From Pseudomonadota bacterium (GTDB taxonomy: Bacteria; Pseudomonadota; Alphaproteobacteria; Rhizobiales; Xanthobacteraceae), in assembly GCA_018971625.1 (NCBI GenBank), contig JAGXAJ010000053.1:1-32117 (forward strand): 32,117 nt of DNA, given 5' to 3'. Of the stretch, positions 15,060-22,946 are shown piece by piece. Below the pieces are notes generated by a model. That model did not search any database, was not told the DNA's origin, and worked only from the letters and a program-made list of their open reading frames with translations. The position numbers and the translations under genes are program-made. How positions within the stretch are numbered: the first letter of the stretch is position 1; each line of letters opens with the position of its first letter.

Positions 15060-15127
15060 AGTGAAACCGACCTGAAGCAGTATGTCAAGTGCATCTATTT
15101 CAAGGCGAAATCTACTTCAAGGTGAAT
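15060..15127 (-). promoter_or_regulatory. Promoter-like region with repeated CTTGA sites
   Basis: On the minus strand two 17-base units (15111-15127 and 15094-15110, 14 of 17 identical) each contain CCTTGAA-TAGA. A third CTTGA follows 15 bases later and forms part of a TTGACA box at 15083-15088. A weak TTCACT lies 17 bases further on (15060-15065) as a possible -10. The site points at the DUF2478 gene, whose start is about 170 bases away. Evenly spaced repeats next to the -35 suggest regulator binding. Confidence 0.45.
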
Positions 15128-15241
15128 AAAAAATTCTGTGTCACGGGATCAATTTTATTGATGACCGAGGGGGCTTAGTCTTCGTGTTCCGACGGCTGAT
15201 GCCTGAAGCAGATCCGTTCCGCAGGGGGCCGGTGCGAACCG

Positions 15242-15961
15242 TTAAATCAGCCGCATTCCCTTCAGGCTGGCATGGCCGTTGCGGCCGACGATGATGTGGT
15301 CGTGCACGGAAATCCCGAGCGGCGCGGCGATGTCGACGATCGCTTTCGTCATCTGGATATCGGCCTGCGACGGCGTCGGGTCGCCGCTCGGATGGTTGTG
15401 CACCAGGATGATGGCGGTTGAGGATAGTTCCAGCGCGCGCTTGACCACTTCGCGCGGGTAAACCGGCGTGTGGTCGACGGTGCCGGTCTGCTGCACCTCG
15501 TCCGTGATCAACTGATTGCGCTTGTCGAGAAACAGGATGCGGAATTGCTCCTTGTCGGCAAACGCCATACTGGTGCGGCAATAGTCGATCACGTCATTCC
15601 ACGACGACAACAGCGGCCGCTGTTTCAACGGTCCTTTGGCAATGCGGGTGGCGGCCGCTGCCAAGAGCTTGATCTGGGTGATCGACGCTTCGCCAACGCC
15701 TTCGACCTCGCCCAGCCGGGTTTCCGGGGCATGGATGACCTCGGCGAACGAGCCGAATGTCTTGAGCAGGGCTTTCGCCAGCGGCTTGGTGTCGCGCCGG
15801 GGCAACGCTGCAAACAGCGCCAACTCGAGCAATTCGTAATCGCTCAGCGCATCGGGGCCGGCGCTGCGAAAGCGCTCGCGCAGCCGCTCGCGATGGCCGT
15901 GATAATGCGGCGTCCCGGCGGACTCGGGCGGCGGTTGCGGTGGGCTGGTTCCGGTGGCCAT
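15242..15961 (-). CDS. radC: RadC family JAB-domain protein
   Basis: About 239 residues. The C-terminal half has the MPN+/JAB metalloprotein motif HNHPSGDPTPSQADIQMT (near residues 190-207). The N-terminal half carries helix-hairpin-helix-like sequence (LGEVEGVGEASITQIKLL). Proteins of this family are called RadC, but a direct DNA-repair role is not established. I prefer the ATG at 15961 (MATGTSPPQ); a TTG at 15997 would add 12 residues without conserved character. It lies downstream of map on the same strand with a gap of 78 bases, so co-transcription is possible. Confidence 0.88.
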   Translation of the reverse strand: MATGTSPPQPPPESAGTPHYHGHRERLRERFRSAGPDALSDYELLELALFAALPRRDTKPLAKALLKTFGSFAEVIHAPETRLGEVEGVGEASITQIKLLAAAATRIAKGPLKQRPLLSSWNDVIDYCRTSMAFADKEQFRILFLDKRNQLITDEVQQTGTVDHTPVYPREVVKRALELSSTAIILVHNHPSGDPTPSQADIQMTKAIVDIAAPLGISVHDHIIVGRNGHASLKGMRLI

Positions 15962-16039
15962 TTCTCGGCAGCATGCCGCGCCGCCCGGCTTTTGCAACCG
16001 TGAAGTGTTGCCGAAAGCGGCGGTCGCGCGCGGGGAAAA

Positions 16040-16864
16040 TCAGGCCGTGGCCACGGGCTTCTCGCCGTGGCGTTCCGACAGCGTGAAAATCTCGACGCCG
16101 GTCGCGGTCACGCCGACCGAATGCTCGAATTGCGCCGACAGCGAACGGTCGCGGGTGACCGCAGTCCAGCCGTCGGACAGGATTTTGACGTGTGGCTTGC
16201 CGAGATTGATCATCGGCTCGATGGTGAAGAACATGCCGGGCCTCAGCGCCACGCCTTCGCCCGGACGGCCGATATGGATGATGTTCGGCTCGTCATGGAA
16301 CAGACGGCCGAGGCCGTGGCCGCAGAAATCTCGAACCACGCTCATGCCCTGTGGCTCGACGAAGCTCTGGATGGCATGGCCGATATCGCCGGTGGTGGCG
16401 CCGGGTTTGACGGCGGCGATGCCGCGCCTCATCGCTTCATAGGTCACCTCGATCAGCCGCTCGGCCTTGCGGGCGATCGGACCGATCGCATACATCCGGC
16501 TGGAATCGCCGTACCAGCCCTCGACGATGAAGGTGACATCGACATTGACGATATCGCCTTCCTTCAGCATCCGGTCGCCCGGCATGCCGTGGCAGACCAC
16601 ATGGTTGATCGAGGTGCAGGTCGAATAGCGATAGCCGCGATACATCAGGGTCGCCGGATAGGCGTCATGGCCGAAGGCGAAGTCGCGTACGAAATCATCG
16701 ATCCGCGAGGTCGCCACGCCAGGCTTGACGATATCGGTGAGCTCATCGAGGCATTTGGCGACCAGGTTACCTGCCTTGCGCATGCCGGCAAAACCGCTCT
16801 GCCCGTGCAGCTTGATCTGCCCGGTCTTGCGGAGGGGAATATCGGAGGCTTCGACGTAGCTCAT
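16040..16864 (-). CDS. map: Methionine aminopeptidase, type I
   Basis: 274 residues from the ATG at 16864 (MSYVEASDIPLRKTG), a usual length for alphaproteobacterial Map. It removes the initiator methionine from new proteins. All five metal ligands of the pita-bread fold are visible in order: Asp in VNVDVTF, Asp in GWYGDSS, His in CGHGLGRLFHDEP, Glu in FFTIEPMI and Glu in QFEHSV. The substrate-side His of INHVVCHGMP is also present. An in-frame start at 16900 adds 12 residues with no support. Core gene, expected to be essential. Confidence 0.95.
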   Translation of the reverse strand: MSYVEASDIPLRKTGQIKLHGQSGFAGMRKAGNLVAKCLDELTDIVKPGVATSRIDDFVRDFAFGHDAYPATLMYRGYRYSTCTSINHVVCHGMPGDRMLKEGDIVNVDVTFIVEGWYGDSSRMYAIGPIARKAERLIEVTYEAMRRGIAAVKPGATTGDIGHAIQSFVEPQGMSVVRDFCGHGLGRLFHDEPNIIHIGRPGEGVALRPGMFFTIEPMINLGKPHVKILSDGWTAVTRDRSLSAQFEHSVGVTATGVEIFTLSERHGEKPVATA

Positions 16865-16981
16865 GGACGGATCATGCCTTGGCGGCTGGGTGCTGCGCAC
16901 GTATCAGAAAGATTGATTTGAAAGGCAATTTAAGGGCTGCCGCGCCCGGCGCAAGCCGGGGTTGCCACACCATCGCGGGCA

Positions 16982-18292
16982 TCAGGTCGGAACCTCCACG
17001 GTATTCTCCACCGGCAGCGCGCCGCCGCGGACGCGGATTTCGCGCACCGGGTAGGGCACGCGGATGCCCTCGCGCTTGAACGCCTCCCACAGCGCCAGCA
17101 TCACGTCGCTCTTCACATTGTCCATGCCATCGGGATCGGGAATCCAGAATGTCAAAGCGAACTTCATCCCGGCCTCGGTGAACTCGGTCAGGATGCAGCC
17201 TGGCGCCTTTCCCTTCGTGGCGCGCGGATGAGCGGCGGCGATCTCGATCGCCAGCTTGCACACCAGCCGGGGGTCGGCATCGTAATTGGTGCCGAAATTG
17301 ACCTTCACCAGCGTGTTCTTGTCGGTGTAGGTCCAGTTGGTGACCTTCTGCGTCACCAGGTCCTCATTCGGAATCAGGAATTCCCGGCCGTCGCCGGCGG
17401 CGACCGAAATATAACGCGTTTTCATCGCGCTGATCCGGCCGGAGCTATCGCCGATGGTGACGAGGTCGCCCGGCTTCACCGATTTGTCGGCCAGAAGGAT
17501 GATGCCGCTGATGAAATTGGCGATGATCTTCTGCAAGCCAAAGCCGATGCCGACGCCGGCGGCGCCGGAGAAGATCGCGAGCGCCGACAGGTCGATGCCG
17601 ACCGCGCTCATCGCCATCGCCACCGCGAGCGCCATCAGCGCGAGCCGGATGATCTTGACCAGCAAAACCTGGATCGACGGCGTCAGATCGCCGGACCGGG
17701 TGATCCGGCTTTCGGCGAAATTGCTCGCGATATTGGTCAGCCACAGCGCTACCGACAGCAGCACGGCAAGCTTGATCAACAGCAGCGGCGTCAGCCGCAG
17801 GCCGCCGAACACCACCGAGACCGAGTCGAGCGCCTCGATGGTCGGGTCGAGCTGCCCGACAATGCTCAGCGCGGCCACGAGCCACGCCGCCAGCGATACC
17901 AGGCGGACGAAGAACTCGTTGCGGATGACCGAGGTCAGGATGCGGATCACCAGCCACGCCAGCGCGAGCTTGGCGGCGATCGCCAGCAAATAGCTGCGGC
18001 TCGGCCAGGTCAGTTGCTTCATCACCACGCGCGTGACCCGCATCAAGAGCGCGAACATCGCGGTCGAGGAGTAACCAACCAGTACGCGCAGCATCATCCG
18101 CAGCGGCGCGGGCCAGCCCATTGCGCGCGAGGTCAGATTGGCCCGCGAGCGGATAGCGGCGCCGGCCGCCAACGATATCCCGGCGCCGGTCAGCACCAGG
18201 CCGAGCTGCAGGCAGAACCATGGCGAGGTAACCTCCGCGCCGACCGAGCGCATCGCGGAACGCAGGAAATCAAGGATGTCGCTTATGTCCAT
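16982..18292 (-). CDS. MscS-type mechanosensitive ion channel
   Basis: About 436 residues from the ATG at 18292 (MDISDILDFLRSAMRSVG). Several N-terminal membrane helices are followed by the MscS pore helix and beta domain: SGAAGVGIGFGLQKIIANFISG, then ILLADKSVKPGDLVTIGD and REFLIPNEDLVTQKVTNWT. These channels open under membrane tension and release solutes on osmotic downshock. The protein is longer than E. coli MscS (286 residues) because of extra N-terminal helices, as in many rhizobial paralogs. A start at 18364 is possible. It is divergent from cvrA, sharing a 225-base intergenic region. Confidence 0.9.
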   Translation of the reverse strand: MDISDILDFLRSAMRSVGAEVTSPWFCLQLGLVLTGAGISLAAGAAIRSRANLTSRAMGWPAPLRMMLRVLVGYSSTAMFALLMRVTRVVMKQLTWPSRSYLLAIAAKLALAWLVIRILTSVIRNEFFVRLVSLAAWLVAALSIVGQLDPTIEALDSVSVVFGGLRLTPLLLIKLAVLLSVALWLTNIASNFAESRITRSGDLTPSIQVLLVKIIRLALMALAVAMAMSAVGIDLSALAIFSGAAGVGIGFGLQKIIANFISGIILLADKSVKPGDLVTIGDSSGRISAMKTRYISVAAGDGREFLIPNEDLVTQKVTNWTYTDKNTLVKVNFGTNYDADPRLVCKLAIEIAAAHPRATKGKAPGCILTEFTEAGMKFALTFWIPDPDGMDNVKSDVMLALWEAFKREGIRVPYPVREIRVRGGALPVENTVEVPT

Positions 18293-18517
18293 CGTCAACG
18301 TCTCGCCCGGGGGCAGATCGGACTTTCCGGATAGGCTTGATTCGAATGCCGGCCAGATTTCCACACAAGCCGCCGCGATGCCAACGCCACAGCAGCGATT
18401 CAGCCAATTAAACCGGTTTGGGGCACATTGTCGCCGCGGCGCGGAATTGCCTTGGCGTCCAACTGCGGCGACGATAAGGATGCAAATGCAGCTATCTGCG
18501 AGTGATTGTGAGCGCTC

Positions 18518-20311
18518 ATGGCTTCCCTCGATTCGGTCAGCATCGCCATTCTTCTCGGCGCCGTTCTTGTGATGATCGGAATCCTGTCGAGCCTGCTTGC
18601 GCTACGCTTCGGCGCGCCTTTGCTGTTGGTCTTTCTGGTGATCGGCATGGCGGCCGGCGACGCCGGTCCCGGCCAGCTCTCCTTCGACGACGTGCGTACG
18701 ACCTATCTGGTCGGTTCGGTGGCGCTGGCGCTGATCCTGTTTGATGGCGGCTTGCGGACGCGCTTCCAGAGCATCCGCGCGGTGCTGGCGCCCTCGATGG
18801 TGCTGGCGACCGCCGGCGTGCTGCTGACCGCGCTGATCACCGCGCCGGTCGCCCGCTATGCGCTCGATCTGAACTGGACCGAGGCGCTTTTGGTCGGCGC
18901 CGTGGTGGCCTCGACCGATGCCGCGGCCGTATTCCTGCTGGTGCATGCCCAAGGCCTGCGGCTGCGCCCGCGCGTCGGCGCGACACTGGAGGTCGAATCC
19001 GGCACCAACGATCCCTTTGCGGTATTTCTGACCTTGATGCTGGTGGAGTTGATCTCGAGCGGCGGAAGCTCGTTCTTGCACGTCGTCCGCGAGTTCGCGC
19101 AGGAAGCCGTGTTCGGCGCGATCGTCGGGATGGTCGGCGGCAGGCTGGTGGTGCTGGCGCTCAATCGCGTCGCGCTGCCTCAGGGCCTGCACGCGCCGTT
19201 CGTCACCACCGCGGCGCTGGTGATTTTCGGCGGCGCACAGATCGCGCATGCCTCGGGATTTCTCGCGGTCTATCTCGCCGGCATCATCATCGGCAACCAG
19301 CCAACGCGCGCGCATAATTCGGTCGTGACGTTCCTCGACGCCGCGACCTGGCTGGCGCAGATCGTGATGTTCGTGCTGCTCGGACTGCTGGTTTCACCGT
19401 ACCGGCTGCTCACCAGCGTGCCACCGGCGATCGCGGTTGCGCTCACGCTGATGCTGGTGGCGCGGCCGCTGGCGGTATTCCTGTGTCTGGCGCCGTTTCG
19501 CTTCAACTGGCGGGAAAAGATCTTCATGGCCTGGACCGGCCTGCGCGGCGCGGTCGCGATCTTCCTGGCTTCGATCCCCATGCTGGTCGGCTTGTCGAAA
19601 GCGTATCTTTATTTCGATGTCGCTTTTGTCGTCGTCATTATCTCGCTATTGCTGCAGGGCTGGACACTGGCGGCGGCCGCGCGTCGGCTGCATGTGGCGC
19701 TGCCGCGCGCCGAGCGCGGCCCGCGCCGCGTCGAGCTCGATCTGCCGGGCCAGCTCGAGCAGCAACTGGTCGGCTATCCCGTGCGCCCGAAAAGCCTGTA
19801 TCTGAAGCGCGGGCTCATTCCATCCTGGTCGAAGCCGACGCTCGTCATTCGCGACCAGCGCATTCTCTCGCCCGCCGAAGCCGATCCGGTCGCCGCCGGC
19901 GACTACCTCTATCTGCTGGCGCCGCCGGAAAAGGCCGAGGCGCTCGACCGCTTCTTTGTCGACATGCTGCCGGGCGCGGCGCCGGACCCGCATCTGCTCG
20001 GCGACTTTACCGTATCGGGCGAGCATACGCTCGGAGAATTGGCCGACGCTTACGGCGTCAAGGTGGACGACGAGCACGCCCGGCTGACGCTTTCGGATTA
20101 TTTCGACATCCATCTCGACCATGCGCCGAAGGCGGGCGCCGAACTCGCGCTCGATCCCATCGTGCTGGTCGCGCGCAGCATCGGCGGTGGTCGGGTTAAC
20201 GTCGTGGGCCTTCGAATGCCCGAAGAAGAGGACGAAGCCGCGCCGGAGACGCGGACGGCATCATTCAAGCGCAAGCTGTCGGAGATCTGGTCGTCGGTGG
20301 CCGGAACCTGA
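18518..20311 (+). CDS. cvrA: K+/H+ antiporter, CvrA/NhaP2 type
   Basis: 597 residues. Residues 1-400 form a twelve- to thirteen-helix CPA1 cation/proton exchanger with STDAAAVFLL, GTNDPFAVFLTLML (the DP pair used in ion exchange) and GLRGAVAIFLAS. The remainder is a cytoplasmic part with an RCK_C/TrkA-C-like domain (YPVRPKSLYLKRGLIPSW, LVIRDQRILSP, AGDYLYLLAPPEKAEALDRF) and a CorC-HlyC-like end (LGELADAYGV onward). This architecture is that of NhaP2/CvrA, which keeps potassium and pH balance. No strong ribosome-binding site precedes the ATG at 18518. Neighbouring core genes are unrelated in function. Confidence 0.93.
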   Translation: MASLDSVSIAILLGAVLVMIGILSSLLALRFGAPLLLVFLVIGMAAGDAGPGQLSFDDVRTTYLVGSVALALILFDGGLRTRFQSIRAVLAPSMVLATAGVLLTALITAPVARYALDLNWTEALLVGAVVASTDAAAVFLLVHAQGLRLRPRVGATLEVESGTNDPFAVFLTLMLVELISSGGSSFLHVVREFAQEAVFGAIVGMVGGRLVVLALNRVALPQGLHAPFVTTAALVIFGGAQIAHASGFLAVYLAGIIIGNQPTRAHNSVVTFLDAATWLAQIVMFVLLGLLVSPYRLLTSVPPAIAVALTLMLVARPLAVFLCLAPFRFNWREKIFMAWTGLRGAVAIFLASIPMLVGLSKAYLYFDVAFVVVIISLLLQGWTLAAAARRLHVALPRAERGPRRVELDLPGQLEQQLVGYPVRPKSLYLKRGLIPSWSKPTLVIRDQRILSPAEADPVAAGDYLYLLAPPEKAEALDRFFVDMLPGAAPDPHLLGDFTVSGEHTLGELADAYGVKVDDEHARLTLSDYFDIHLDHAPKAGAELALDPIVLVARSIGGGRVNVVGLRMPEEEDEAAPETRTASFKRKLSEIWSSVAGT

Positions 20312-20362
20312 AACGTGGACTCTTGAATCGCGAAGCACGCTTGCCCCTCAAAAGGCGACGAG

Positions 20363-20402
20363 AAAGCCGACGTGCATCCGTGTCCGGCTTGAGCCAATAA
20401 CC
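20363..20402. repeat. Short repeat, copy 1 (hairpin with GCCGAC arm)
   Basis: AAAGCCGACGTGCATCCGTG followed by TCCGGCTTGAGCCAATAACC aligns with 22075-22112, with roughly four fifths of positions identical. It lies 52 bases after the cvrA stop and could act as its 3' hairpin. Confidence 0.5.
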
Positions 20403-20590
20403 GCCATCGTCAAACAGCTGACCTGCTCTGAAAGAGTCCAGGCACGTCGCATCTTCCATCGCGGCTAGATCGCCGCGGAATGGCTTTGGTTCTCTGCCCG
20501 AATAAATTCCCGAGCCTGCCTCATTGGGGTCGCATTGCGACCTAGTTCGCGTTCGAACGTCGTGTCGGGGGCGCAATAACCGGAGTTTCC

Positions 20591-21367
20591 ATGTCCGGCC
20601 ATTGGCGCTTTAGCGTCGCGGCTTTTCTCCTTTGTGCAAGTTACCCAGCCGCGCCTGCGTTTTCGAACGCTTTAACCGACCTGTTCGATTCGGCTCCCAA
20701 AGAAGCCGCCGCGCCTGCTCCCGCGCAAGAACAATGCGCGCTGCAACCCGGCAAGTCGACGGCGCCAGGCCAGCACTGGGTCTATCGGCACGAGGGTCAC
20801 CGCAGATGCTGGTTCCCGGTCGACCAGGCGGCTGTTTCGGTGAAGAAGCAAAAACATCAGCATGGTCTAAAGCGGCATGTCCGCGCTCCTGAAAAGAATG
20901 AAGCCGCGCTAGCTAAAAAGACGGTCCTCGAGACGCGGGAAAAGACAGTCCTCGATGCGCGGGCCCAATTGTTGAGCGCGGCCCCCGACACGTTTCAGTC
21001 GGCGGCGCCCGCGACCGAGGTGGTCGACACAGCTTCCGCGCTTCCTGACAGCACGGCGGTGACCGCAGCACCCGTCGCTACCCATCCCACCACCGATCAG
21101 CTCAGACCCGAGCCAGCCAGCCGAGGTCCAGCCGACGTAGATATGGTTTTGGCAGCAGAGCCGCCTGCCAATGACGCAGTTGCCGCCGACGTGCCGCCGG
21201 TGGCTTCCGGCGCGCCTTCCATCGCGGTCGCGGACGAGAGCGATGGGGAATTGATGCCAACTCGAGCGGGCGTCGTGCTGATCGCGCTGGGGTTCATCTT
21301 GTTATTGGGATCACTGCTGGCGAGCCGTTTCCTTGGTCCGAGAGTGGCGTCGATTCCTCCGGCGTAG
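20591..21367 (+). CDS. Exported protein with C-terminal membrane anchor, unknown
   Basis: 258 residues with CGGAG ahead of the ATG. Residues 1-25 are a signal peptide (SVAAFLLCASYPAAPAFS). Residues 45-80 form a small conserved-looking patch with two cysteines (EQCALQPGK, HWVYRHEGHRRCWFP), perhaps a disulfide-bonded domain. A Lys/His-rich stretch and about 110 residues of Ala/Pro/Val/Thr-rich, probably disordered sequence follow. One membrane helix (GVVLIALGFILLLGSLLASRF minus ends) closes the protein near residues 228-248. It is likely a bitopic envelope protein. I do not recognise a named family. The gene stands alone between cvrA and a ruined gene. Confidence 0.75.
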   Translation: MSGHWRFSVAAFLLCASYPAAPAFSNALTDLFDSAPKEAAAPAPAQEQCALQPGKSTAPGQHWVYRHEGHRRCWFPVDQAAVSVKKQKHQHGLKRHVRAPEKNEAALAKKTVLETREKTVLDARAQLLSAAPDTFQSAAPATEVVDTASALPDSTAVTAAPVATHPTTDQLRPEPASRGPADVDMVLAAEPPANDAVAADVPPVASGAPSIAVADESDGELMPTRAGVVLIALGFILLLGSLLASRFLGPRVASIPPA

Positions 21368-21621
21368 GTGTTGGACGGAAACGGAGCAGCGCCTGATTAT
21401 CGGGCGCCGGGACTATCTGCTCGAATGGCAATGAGCGATATGCCCGCATCGGGTCATCAGCGCCTGTTTGTGCCCCCGGTCGGTGATTTCCGATTCAGCT
21501 CCGCCACCTTGCCGGCGGCCCGAAAGGCGCAATGATGCTGGATTGGGCGCAATCGATTGTACCGGGCGAATGTTCAACGACTGTTGTATTCGTCCTGGTA
21601 AGGTAAGTGTCGGAATGGTCA
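21368..21621. other. Gap of about 250 bases, no gene seen
   Basis: Sequence between the exported-protein stop and the FAD monooxygenase remnant. I see no gene with family character and no strong hairpin. The area may hold the old promoter of the broken gene. Confidence 0.4.
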
Positions 21622-22075
21622 ATGGCGCACGTTGGCAAGCACGCGGTCGTGGTGGGCCCGCTCGCGCTTTGGCGGATCATTTCGACGAAATGACCATATT
21701 GAGCGTGATGCGCTTCCGGATTCGCCCGATCCTCGCAAAGGCGTGCCGCAAGGGCGGCATACGCATGGATTGCTTGCCCGTGGCCGCGAGGTACTGGAGA
21801 AATCGTTTCTCGGCTTACCGAGGGAATAGTAGCTCAGAGGTGCGGTACCTGCTGACATAGTCAACGATGGCCTTTGGTTCAGCTACGGTGTCTATCTTCA
21901 CAATGCCCCCAGCAAGATGGTCGGGCTCGGGATGAGCCGACCGACGCTGGAAGGCTTCGTGCGACGGCGGCTCCTTCACCTGTCTAATGTTCGGGTGTCG
22001 GAGCGGCGTGATGTTGTGGAACCGGTGTTTGATCGCCTGTCAGGCCGCGTGACTGCCCCGAAAACGAAGACGTAA
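21622..22075 (+). pseudogene. Broken FAD-dependent monooxygenase gene (N-terminal part)
   Basis: Pieces of one protein appear in successive frames. The frame of the ATG at 21622 gives MAHVGKHAVVVG, the start of an FAD-binding Rossmann fold. Another frame gives ALADHFDEMTI. A third gives ERDALPDSPDPRKGVPQGRH followed by THGLLARGREVLE. The last, from 21842, gives AVPADIVNDGLWFSYGVYLH and then GMSRPTLEGFVRRRLLHLSN. It ends at TAA 22073-22075, where the rest of the enzyme is absent. At least three frameshifts or small deletions are needed, including loss of part of the GxGxxG loop. The intact relatives are FAD-binding monooxygenases or squalene-epoxidase-like oxidoreductases of about 400-500 residues. 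It is clearly non-functional. Confidence 0.8.
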
Positions 22076-22112
22076 AGGCCGACATGCAGCCGTGTCGGCC
22101 TGGCCCAAAACC
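22075..22112. repeat. Short repeat, copy 2 (8-bp perfect stem)
   Basis: GGCCGACA and TGTCGGCC form a perfect 8-bp stem at 22077-22100, followed by TGGCCCAAAACC. It aligns with 20363-20402. It starts right at the end of the broken monooxygenase gene and may mark the deletion edge of that gene. Confidence 0.55.
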
Positions 22113-22150
22113 TGACCTTGCTTACCTTCGGGTGATCGAAGGCAGGGGGA

Positions 22151-22852
22151 CTATTTAGGCTCCGTCAAATGCCAGGTGCCGTCGCGTCGCTCGACGGAAG
22201 CGGGCCTGGGTTTTGTGGGCGCCTCGGTTGACGTCACGAAAAGCTTAACGCGATCATCGCCGTCCCAGCCTGCAAATTCGTAAAGCCATTGATCGCCGTC
22301 TGGAACCCGATAGTGCCATTCCTTGAGGGATGGATCGGGCGCGGCCGGGACAATATCAATCCCGTTGGGAGGTCCGGACGGTCCGACGCTCGACGCAACG
22401 GAGACCAGCCAAAGCTTGCTCGGCGAGTAATGCGGAGGCGAAACGACTTTCGATGCGTCGCCGGTGTCGGCGCGCACCAGCAGCCAGTCCCCACCTTCCC
22501 AATAGTCAACTTCGATCAGCAACAGATCATGCTTCGGGAAATATCCGGTTAGTTGATATTTGACACAGCCCTCAGCCTCGCCGCTGTGACATTTGGTATC
22601 TTCATTGGAATAGATCCTCATCAACCCGTTGCGGAACTTCAATTGTAGCGCAGACCCGATGCGCTGGGCCAACTCGCCAACTTGTTCCAGACAGGCCCGC
22701 TCCGAACGATCGAGGTCACCGACACCATCGTCGCCGACGCATCGGCCGTCCTGCGATGGATGATCTGAGAAGGAATATTTCGGAGAATAGGCTAGAGCTA
22801 TTACGCACGAAATAAGGACGGCGGTTGCGGCTAGTGTGGCAACGCGTATCAT
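22151..22852 (-). CDS. Exported protein of unknown function
   Basis: 233 residues from the ATG at 22852. An N-terminal hydrophobic segment (VATLAATAVLISCVIALAYS) is a signal peptide or membrane anchor. Residues 30-75 contain two cysteines (GRCVGDD, RACLEQV), and C87 and C95 form another likely disulfide pair (TKCHSGEAEGC). Later parts are beta-rich with many Trp/Tyr (EVDYWEGGDWLLVRADTG, EWHYRVPDGDQWLYEFAGWD). This suggests a periplasmic beta-sheet protein. I recognise no family. The gene converges on the monooxygenase remnant, so the neighbours give no functional hint. The ribosome-binding site is weak. Confidence 0.7.
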   Translation of the reverse strand: MIRVATLAATAVLISCVIALAYSPKYSFSDHPSQDGRCVGDDGVGDLDRSERACLEQVGELAQRIGSALQLKFRNGLMRIYSNEDTKCHSGEAEGCVKYQLTGYFPKHDLLLIEVDYWEGGDWLLVRADTGDASKVVSPPHYSPSKLWLVSVASSVGPSGPPNGIDIVPAAPDPSLKEWHYRVPDGDQWLYEFAGWDGDDRVKLFVTSTEAPTKPRPASVERRDGTWHLTEPK

Positions 22853-22946
22853 GGGACTGCTCGCGCTGATCGCTATCTGATCGAAATCTTCTTCAGACTG
22901 TATTTGAAGTAGCCACTCGGTAGCGCCGTGCGACCATGAAGATTGG

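Noticed and set aside
16067..16921. Plus-strand frame opposite map
   Set aside because: Antisense shadow of methionine aminopeptidase with all catalytic residues on the other strand.
17228..18334. 368-codon plus-strand frame opposite the mscS-type gene
   Set aside because: Arg/Gln/His/Asp-rich shadow product without family features; the minus-strand channel is unambiguous.
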